DNA from: Sipunculus nudus
Lineage: Eukaryota > Annelida > Sipuncula > Golfingiida > Sipunculidae
Length of the DNA stretch: 64,000 bases
Direction of reading: 5' to 3'
NCBI GenBank assembly: GCA_026874595.1
Contig: CM049319.1
Location: 67,361,917-67,425,916, forward strand
Positions within the stretch are counted from its first letter, which is position 1. Every line of letters begins with the position of its first letter. Of the stretch, positions 55,833 through 64,000 are shown piece by piece. A program made the position numbers and the translations under genes. Below the pieces are notes generated by a model. It was given only the letters and a program-made list of their open reading frames with translations. It did not search any database and was not told the DNA's origin.

Positions 55833-56700
55833 TCACAATAGGCCACATAATCAAGCACAATCACTAAGTCCTGTTTACTCCTTTGTGTTCACAGCACACT
55901 AAAGTTCACTAGTTAACACTCCTCCGGATAACATGATCGACGCGCACACCTGACATCGGAATGTCAGCACTTAGCTCAGTCCTTCCTCACTGTATAAATA
56001 CACAGGGATTCGCCTGTGCCTCAATTTGCCAATCAGCACAGTTCCCCACTGAAGCACGCGCTTGCCCCTCAAGGCAAAGTTCAGAATGCACTGAAAGATA
56101 GGCTTTGTGCCTCCTCTGTTGGATTACTGAAGAAATGTCTCTCACAGCTGATATCACCTGGATTCATCCTGGACGCCCTCGCACGACAATTTTCAGTGTC
56201 ACTATAGTTTCGCGTGTATCGCCCTGGCCTTTTACCTGATGCACCTACGGTAAACACATTGCCGGATTATCAGTCCGTCGGCAATTGCGATTTTCACTCT
56301 GAAGTCCGTTACTGAGGTATCTATGCGGCCGTCCTGAGACGCTTACGAATTACGCTCAAGAATATCGTCTCTCAGCTGTACAGACACAAACACGAATCCG
56401 CTTCTGGACCGCTGACAACCGACAGACTACACCTTACTGGCGCGCTGACCTAAGGATTTGTATCGAGATCTCCTTATCCATGGCTTTTATGCGCCTGCCG
56501 ACGTCACAAATCCTGATTGTCTATTGACCAATCATCTCACAGAACTATAAGGCTTGTCATTAACTGTATTAATACTAAAATGGACACGCCTCCAGAGAGC
56601 AAACCCTGAGATAAAGCAAAATAAGCAGGTGCGTTACTTTTGATCTCTACAAAAGACAACGTTGCTATAGAAACCGTCTAGACATGAATCGGTTCCCACG
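55827..56700. other. CpG-richer tract with TATA-like box
   Basis: Base composition changes sharply here to many CpG sites. A TGTATAAATACACAGG box is at about 55990. The tract starts at an AT microsatellite, like the LTRs elsewhere in the window. It could be a promoter region or an LTR of another retroelement, but I found no terminal repeats to prove it. Confidence 0.35.
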
Positions 56701-58394
56701 GAATTAAACTTTACTTAACTTTACATCAAATGAGTCACCTGTGTTCTCTTAACTAAGTTCTCACGCTAAGATCCAAACATGATGCATATTGATGTACAAT
56801 GAATTATAAAAACAATTATCTGGTTATACTCCTTATTTAAATATGCAATAAAATAACTAAGTCACAATCCTCTGGTAACACATGTGCGGGTTATAATCGC
56901 ATGTAAGTCATATGCGAAGTATGTCTGTAAACATTGGTTAAGAAAGCAGCAGGTATTTTAAAGATATTTGGTAAAAGAATGGTTTGGGACGGACGAACGG
57001 ACAGAAGTGGACCATTTAATTAGTCCTCCCTCCAGGGGACTAATTATACAATTACCAGCGGTGGTTTTCTATATACATTTCCATACGATGTTGTGCTCAA
57101 GATTGGTCTTGAAGGCCGAGCCTTGAATCAAGTCAGGTTTCAGACTCAGGACGGTTTGGTTGATGGTCTTAAAAAGTCGGTTGCTATGGTGCTCAAGACA
57201 GGTCCCTCGCTGCATGGACGGAGTACTATAAAATAATGCAAATTAGTTAAAGATTATATTGTGATATCACAATAATATCCGGTAATCATTTTACCAAGGC
57301 CGTAAGAATGCCTCAGTTTTATAAGTATAACAGTTTGGGTGCAAGCCGCATTCCAACCTGCACGAGCGTTGAAATTGACAAGCAAAACACAACCGGCCAT
57401 CACTTTTTTAAATGTCTGATTATAAACGATCAATACATAATATAAAATATTTGATGTAAGCAATATCGTAAACGTTTTGTTGAAACTGTCAAAATGGCAT
57501 TATGACTTTCTAATTTTTGCCAAACGTTTAACCTATAATTTATGTATTATGTATCGTCTGGCGTTATTTAGGTTAAAGGTCTAGGTAACCTTTGGGTAGG
57601 CCGTCATACTGAAAAGGCCTTGAGACCGCTTCAAGACTCGAGACAGCACTACAAGGCTTAAGTATGCATAAGGACTCAAGCTTAGACAAGTATATATTGG
57701 AAGGGACTTGCATATAGGGCTACCTTCTCAAAATAGATAAAAAAAAACAAATTTTTTTTAAGTGAGTCTTTAATGGAAATTAGCCAGCTACACCGTAAAA
57801 AATTTGCAAAGGGTTGCAAATAAATAGATTATACAATAAAATAACCCTCTGTACAATAATATGTTGTAATTTTGTTTTGCATCAAGTATATATAAGCCAG
57901 CATTTTGAAACCACAAAATCCGCTGCTTATGATCAGGTCCTGGGAAAATCTAACCATTAATTAAAACCGTTTAAATAAAGACTGATTGTTAATGGCAGGC
58001 CATATTGTAAGGACCATTAAGCAAATACCAATTGCCTCAAAGCATTAATTGGTGCTTGATTGAGTGAGACACTTTCTTGTGTGTAATGAAGTGTACTAAT
58101 ACAGTCTGTTGACAATTACAATAAAAGAAGAAATGCAAAATTCCCGATACGTTGAAAGGTAAGGTGTGAAAAAGTGAATAATAATATGTAGTTTACACGT
58201 TATGTAACAGGATACTATATATATATATATATTGCAGGTTGTTTGTTATATATGAAGTTTTCTTTAGTCTGTACAATATTATTATTTTAATGCGTAATTG
58301 ATTAAGATGCTAGACAGTTTCACTAACAGAAGTTAGTTTACCAATAAATTCACACCAAAACAGGCATAACCCGCATAATATAGACCACAGTGAC
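56701..58394. other. No gene; small degraded repeats
   Basis: CTCAAGACTGGTC/AAGTCGGTTGCTATGG stretches (57090-57210) and CTTGAGACCGCTTCAAGACTCGAG (57605-57645) look like remnants of a GACTCAAG-type repeat. A GGACGGACGAACGGAC motif is near 56988. AT tract at 58217-58231. Confidence 0.45.
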
Positions 58395-58725
58395 TTAAGT
58401 TTTGGTATGCCATGGAGATTTACCATGGACCTACCTGAATATTAAGTAAAGAGTTTCTAGGTCCAGCGGTTACGACTTGTGCCTTGTTATCACCTGGCCA
58501 GCTTTATTTTCTGAGTACAAAAACTAAAATTACGAAATAAAGAAATAAAGAAGTATAGATGGTATCACCAGTCTTCCATAGCTGAAAGGACTACCCCTGA
58601 GCTTGCCAAAATTCAGAAATATCCTTGATATCATTATTGAGATATTTTAAATGTAACACTTTTCAATTGTGTGCGGTACAGTGATAGCTATAGTTTAGAT
58701 GACTTATGGTTTGTACCAAGCTTTA
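58395..58725. repeat. Diverged 335-bp-type unit outside the hAT copies
   Basis: Contains ACCTGAATATTAAG, TTTCTAGGTCCAGCGGTTACGACTTGTGCCTTGTTA and AGTGATAGCTATAGTTTAGATGACTTAYGGTTTG. It matches the end unit and flank of the hAT-like copy 2 (about 33190-33340) in the same orientation. There are no AGTACT ends, so the unit also exists independently. Confidence 0.75.
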
Positions 58726-60459
58726 GTTTTACAAAGGGAGCTAAATATAGTAATACATCCAGGAAAAAGTACATTTAAACTAACATAAAAATAGCATAAT
58801 AATCTCAACATTCCATTTGTACTGAAATCGGCCTCTAACTTGGACTCCGGTTCCAAATGTCTCGGACTCCAAGAGGAAACTCAAGGAATTTTACTTGGAC
58901 TCGGGTCGACTATAACATTTTCTCATTCTCTCACTGCAATTTTTAAATGAAATGTTCGGTGTACACTTATGGCATATAAACCAGTGTCAGTTATTTCTAT
59001 GGCGAACGCACTTGCCTTTGATTTACAATCAAGGTCTAGTTGCTATGTAAAATTGAACACAGGCATAACAATTTTACATTGTCCATGTGTGCCGTTTGTT
59101 GAAAAGAAGTACTCGGCCTGATTTATAGAATCAGAAACAGAACTTTATGGTTAGCGGATTTTCAAAGCAATTATACAATATTGAATTAATTTTAGTTGGT
59201 CCTAATGGTGCATTTGTCATTGTTATTAAATTTCTTGAAAACTTGCTGTACATCATCAAGTAGGTAATGCAGCCTTACAAAGTCCCTACATGTAAGTCAT
59301 TTTATAGTATAGGGCTCATGGAAGGGAACACTTATTGATATTTACATATATCCTACAACGGACGGTGATGCGCCTCAACCGTTGTCATGCAACTGCTCTG
59401 TGGCGACGCCTCGAAAATGCTCGTTTCTTGGTCTTGAACTATCGGCAATGGTGCATGTCTGTCCTGAGGGGGTCATTATTTTCATATCTCCCAATAAATC
59501 CTGAGAAATTTGACATTACTTTGCGAAGAAATTATCTCACCGCAATCTGTCCATAACCTTACCTCTGCCAATCTTTTCCACCAGTTAACTCGTCCCTGAA
59601 TAACCCGCCCCGCACAACCCGACCGAAGTCACTCGAACCTCTCCCAACACAATAACAGATAATACGCTAGTTTAAATATCATTTGTATGTAACAGTTCAG
59701 TGGGGTAACCATTTCATTGAAAACCCCGCTGACGCTTAAAAATAAATTAGTCGGTTTTCTCAGATATTTGATCAGTAACTTGAAAACGAGATTCAGATAC
59801 CTTTATGAAAAAAGTATTTTATCTTTTTATGCATCAAAGGAATGTTATATCAAAATGGTGAAAGTGGAGCTCATTTTATTCAGAACATAATTTTAAGGGT
59901 AATATTCAATCTTTATAATTAAACGGCCATAGATATTTACCGATCCAAAAACCCAATTGAAAATAAACGTTTTTAACTGTAGAATTACCCATATATAGAT
60001 ATACGTTCATTTTATAAATATTTCAATTTTTGCAATGTTCTAATTTTAACAATTTGGAAAAGGGAATTTTGAATTTCTCCCGATCAAGTGTCATTAACTC
60101 TGTGCCTTACAAGTCTCCAAGCCTAGTTGTTACTGTGGTTTTGATTCTGATACCGACGTTCAATACATAAAATGTTGAAAGAACGGTCCATCTCGAACAA
60201 ACGGAATGCTTGCTAAAGCCACGGAAGGTGGGGACACCTCTCGGGCAAGTGCTAAACTAGTACCCAACCAGAAGACAAAGCCGGTACAATGTACAACAGT
60301 CAAAAAAAGAAATTTCAAGACTGATCACCTATTTAGTTATGATATATAAACATATAATTCTAGTACTACATATATTTGTAATTTAGCGTTCACTCGCCAG
60401 CATAAATGAAGCCTTCCAATAGTCCAACTATAAAGCAGTTAAAGGAACCATAGTCAACA
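58726..60459. other. No confident gene
   Basis: GGACTC-type repeat at 58838-58912. A 73-codon frame at 59335-59556 has no recognisable family. Confidence 0.45.
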
Positions 60460-60469
60460 GAGACAGAGG

Positions 60470-60565
60470 CCTTTAAAATCAGGGGGGGGGGTCAATAATG
60501 GGGGATGGGGGGAATATATACCCCAACTTTTTAGCAAGGGGGAATGGTAAATGTTAGGTATAAAT
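60470..60565. repeat. G-run element, copy 2
   Basis: A run of G, TCAATAATGGGGGATGGGGGGAATATATACCCCAACTTTTTAGCAAGGGGG, then AATGGTAAATG. Parallel to 42735-42845. Confidence 0.65.
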
Positions 60566-60666
60566 ATACTCTGAGTTTCACGGCAGAGAAACTGCATATT
60601 GCGTAAAATTGCCATGGGTAAGACACACTGAAGAGTTTTACATGTAGTGTTTAGCTCTACGTCAAT

Positions 60667-60960
60667 CGTGTGTGTGTGTATGTGTGTGTGTGTGTAACCC
60701 ACACAGTCATGAACGGAACCTCATGATATTTTCAGGGTATTTCGGGAATGGGTCAAACGATTAGATTTGGTGTGGATCTATCATCTTCTCCGGACGCAGG
60801 AGCGTCATCAAGCAATATTCCCAAATGTTGTCACCTATGCACGAATGTACCTAGGAATATGGGCAAAAAATAAGGGAATGCAAACACAGCCTCATGCGTC
60901 ACACACGCCTGTCATTCTGTTCAGGTCACGGTCGAGCGCCAAAAATTTCGGAGTGAGGGT
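60667..60960. repeat. Microsatellite-linked dispersed repeat, copy 4
   Basis: (TG)n followed by CATGATATTTTCAGGGTATTTCGGGAATGGGTCAAACGATTAGATTT, GGAGCGTCATCAAGCAATATTC, GGAATATGGG and CAGGTCACGGTCGAGCGCC, the last shared with copy 1. Confidence 0.8.
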
Positions 60961-61079
60961 GTTTCAGTGTTCGGGATTTCAGTGCTCTCAGGGCGTTTAG
61001 ATACATGTGGCGTCTGCCTAGATCATCTAACAGTAGGCCTCTCCGACAAAGGCCTAGTTAAAAATAGAACCGACCTATT

Positions 61080-61245
61080 TTAATAAAAGATATTACAGCC
61101 AGATAATAGACCAATGAAGAACCCATTACATTTTTGTATGGATCCCTCTCATCAGCAGGATTAGGAACGTCATGAATGAATATCCACCAATTAACGTACA
61201 GTCACTCATGCATGATCACAATAGGTACCCCCCCCCCCCCCCAAA
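61080..61245. repeat. Microsatellite-linked dispersed repeat, fragment
   Basis: GACCAATGAAGAACCCATTACATTTTTGTATGGATCC and AGGAACGTCATGAATGAATATCCAC, ending near a run of C (about 61228-61241). Confidence 0.6.
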
Positions 61246-63416
61246 GCGGAGGTCAAGGGTGTCTATTTGGAAATGGTAAAGACCCACGTTTGTTTATTGT
61301 AAGCTAATAATAATAATTTATTTAAAAATCTATGTCCTGTATCATTGAATATACAGTGCTTGTCGGTCAGTCAGGAAGAATCGTATTCGCAGAATCGTTC
61401 ATCTCTCAGGGGTGTGGTATCACACTGTATTTTAGACCATTTATCACTGTTTCTTTGTTTAAAAGCACCTTTGTTTCTTCTTTTTAGGTATCATCACCGT
61501 TTGGTTTATGCAAGTTAAAAAATATAATATTCACTTCAGACCCCATGAAGTATATATGCTATATTGTAAACCATATAGCGTTTACCTTCCAATGGGATAT
61601 GTTTTGATCAAGTTGTATTTTATCAGAATTTTTAAAAATCTAATTTAAATTAAAAACTCGACATTCCAAGCCTTAGATGACACTAGGACAAACTTCGGAA
61701 AACCCCATGATAAACTATACCTACAAATATCTCTAACTTTCCTTTTGTTTATTCGTTTATCAACTTTGTTTAGACTTTTATATTTTGCTGGAAATGTAAT
61801 AACTTTTTGGTAGAGATTTGTCCATAATTATCTAAATATAAATTGTAGAGATATAAGAAAAAATCACACGTTTCTCTTCATATGCAAAGTATTAAATGCA
61901 AATTACGTGTAGTAAATGAGAAATTATAGTATATTGGCCAGAACTCAATTTGAGAAAAGGCCGAAAACCTCTGTGCAATATCACATACGGTGTCAAGTTA
62001 TCAAAACAAAATTACGAATGGCTTCGCAGCCACATGTCGTTTTAAAACGTGGCTTTATCTCACAATCTAGATTATGAGCACGGGATTTGTTTATTCTAAC
62101 GTGTTGAAAAGTGTATTGAATGACATCTGTAAGCACGTGGCCCACGTGTGGTTGCTGAGCCCCTTGATTTGTCGCATGTGCCGTCAGTGTGGTTTTTATC
62201 AGGTGTCAAAAGGATTGAAGCGCTCCCATATATTTGAGGAACCGCGCACCTGGATTTGCTCAATCACCGTCGCGTTGCGGTCGGTTTTGCCAAATCGGTA
62301 ACTACACCCACTGTCGGTGTTCAATCTTCCAGTGCGTGTGCTTTGGTTGGCAATTTAATGTTTCATTTTTTGTCATAAATAATATCTTATAAACATAAAG
62401 TTTCTACATGCAACCCGGCATGGGAATGACCAAATATCAAGAAAATTACCATTTTAAGATTTTCAAACGATGATAGTACCTTTAAGCCAATATTGAAAGG
62501 AATTTATAAATAGTCAGGAATATTATAAAAAAACTACAATAAATATATGATACAATGATACTCAGCAGGTTCATTATTAGACTGGTATGTTAGCGGGTGA
62601 TTATTTTACTTTTGTAAGCTATTTTACTTAAAATTTGGTATTTTTTTAAATGGGATCTTTGGGTATTTATCGGCAGCACCAGCTTTCATTTAATTTACTA
62701 CTTCATTTTTAATAAACATAAAGAATACATGTATTATTTTTTTAAAGAATACATGTAAGTTTCCGAAGTATTGAAGCTAATCCTGTAGTTTCGGAAATGG
62801 CTGAGGTGTTTTTAATTTTTTTAATTATCGACCAATACCTATATAGACATTTATAAACCATATTTTTAAGAAAAAATTTAGATGTAAAAGAACACTGACC
62901 TTTCCTCATGTGCGTAGAAACCTTATGTCTTACGCATATTAGTGTAGCATTTTTACTTTATGATAATATTATATTTATTTAAGCTTTAAAATATTCACAA
63001 AACAAATAAAAATTATAAGCTTCTCTGTGACAGTATGTACACTGGAGCATGAATTCTGACTGGAATTTCTTAGAAATTTTTACAATGTAATGTTTCTGCA
63101 GAAGAGGCAATTTATCATCGATGCACGATTTCTATCAATTGAAATTTTTTTCTATCAATCTAAATTTACCTTTGTGTATTGATTAAATTTCTAACTTTAC
63201 CAATGTACTTTGTGATAATATTTCTCTTTTCAAAATTGGTTCCCATTTTGCAGTGGTGATGAAGTTATGCATATGCAAATTTATTCAATTTCATTTATTT
63301 CTGTAAGTAGACTCTTACATATATTGACAGTATGATACATAGATACTGGTTGTATCGTTGTATGAGATAAACGTTTTCTAACAATACCACTCTGTTAAAA
63401 TAAGTTTCCCTTACAG
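61246..63416. other. No confident gene
   Basis: AT-rich. A 75-codon frame at 62074-62301 lies in a slightly GC-richer patch but shows no known domain. Confidence 0.45.
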
Positions 63417-63461
63417 GAAAAACGTACAGCAGTTAACGGAAGCTAGGGTATCAAAAAGATG
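63417..63461 (+). CDS. Possible start exon ending in ATG
   Basis: GTTTCCCTTACAG is a strong 3' splice site and ATG-GTAAGTAT a strong 5' splice site 45 bases later. Between them lies a short leader ending AAAAAG-ATG. The pattern is that of a 5' exon whose last codon is the start codon, with the rest of the protein in exons beyond the window. No protein sequence can be read, so the gene is unknown. Chance occurrence is possible. Confidence 0.4.
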
Positions 63462-64000
63462 GTAAGTATATTTTTAAATATTCATCTCACTTTACGAGCT
63501 GAACACTAGCCTTAATATATTCGGGGATCTATTCTAGACGTAAACTCAAACCTTGCTAACACTCAAGGGGTTCACATTCTGAGGGCAAAGGCCATAACTG
63601 TTTCCGCAGCCGGAGTAAATGTTAAAGAAAACAAAACTTGACTGACATAACTAGAATTACATCCGTTTCCACGAGTTACTTTTTTCTGTGCATATGAGAA
63701 TACATGTATTTACGGTACAGATAAGCCGGCCATAAATCGAAGAATTTGGCACAATGTTATATTTTTTACAAAATAGTAGTCAGAATTAAACAAAAATAAA
63801 GAAATGAAGTAGTAATATTATATTTTTATTTATCTATGCATTAAACAATCTAATCGCCTTCGGTAAAATAAATTCGAGTACTTGTTTTATTCCGCATCTC
63901 AGAGACTGCAGCCTTCGGCCTGATTTTAGCCAGACGATATAATCACCGAGGAAGCTTTTACCTTCACCCATTTTTTTCATCATATTCATAACAATTAATA
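63462..64000. other. Possible intron; no gene seen
   Basis: AT-rich non-coding sequence with no further splice-bounded frame. Confidence 0.4.

Noticed and set aside
62074-62301. 75-codon Cys-containing frame as a small secreted protein
   Set aside because: No signal peptide, no recognisable cysteine framework, and no transcript signals.

Overview
The window looks like a piece of an animal genome, most likely a bivalve mollusc. The reasons are the AT-rich background, dozens of long (AT)n tracts, splice-like signals, tRNA-derived SINEs, BEL/Pao and Ty3/gypsy retrotransposons, and non-autonomous DNA transposons carrying the CTATAGCGATCACTCTTTGTCCGTC-type motif that I associate with bivalve genomes. 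The species cannot be named from the sequence. Only one host protein gene is convincing: a 260-residue bicupin on the minus strand (4566-5348) whose C-terminal half carries the ectoine synthase (EctC) signature, including the three residues that bind the catalytic iron. A 3' splice-site sequence lies six bases before its ATG. A second, weaker host element is a possible 45-base start exon at 63417-63461, whose gene would continue past the window.

Left part (1-10143). Positions 1-3456 are a near-identical tandem duplication with a unit of about 2139 bp. Each unit contains a 21-bp minisatellite and a (CT)n tract. An older diverged relative (3885-4500) leads to the bicupin gene. A non-autonomous hAT-like element (6397-9414) with an 8-bp target duplication splits an older dispersed repeat. 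A (TG)n-linked dispersed repeat follows.

Middle (10144-21805). A complete BEL/Pao retrotransposon (10144-17895, minus) has two long LTRs about 1% diverged and a perfect GTGCC target duplication, but at least five reading-frame breaks. Next to it is a damaged Ty3/gypsy-type element (17919-21805, minus) whose domain order is protease, integrase, reverse transcriptase, RNase H. This is the Gmr1-like order, not the usual gypsy order. A second damaged copy (49466-51921, plus) shows the same integrase-before-RT junction. Three solo LTRs of the family lie at 40211-41054, 44125-44908 and 46997-47811.

Right part (21806-64000). This is mostly non-coding repeats: a 158-bp palindrome, a 226-bp satellite array, a 2.5-kb mosaic of TTGGTT/AACCAA palindromes hosting a nested 1.5-kb inverted-repeat element and a SINE, a second inverted copy of the hAT-like element, a 143-bp tandem array, two more SINEs, a 66-70-bp minisatellite, and several copies of a microsatellite-linked dispersed repeat.

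The genes do not form a pathway. The window is essentially one stress-solute-type enzyme gene embedded in layers of mobile DNA, and the nesting gives a relative order of events. The two points most worth following are the EctC-like bicupin in an animal context and the palindromic mosaic element.
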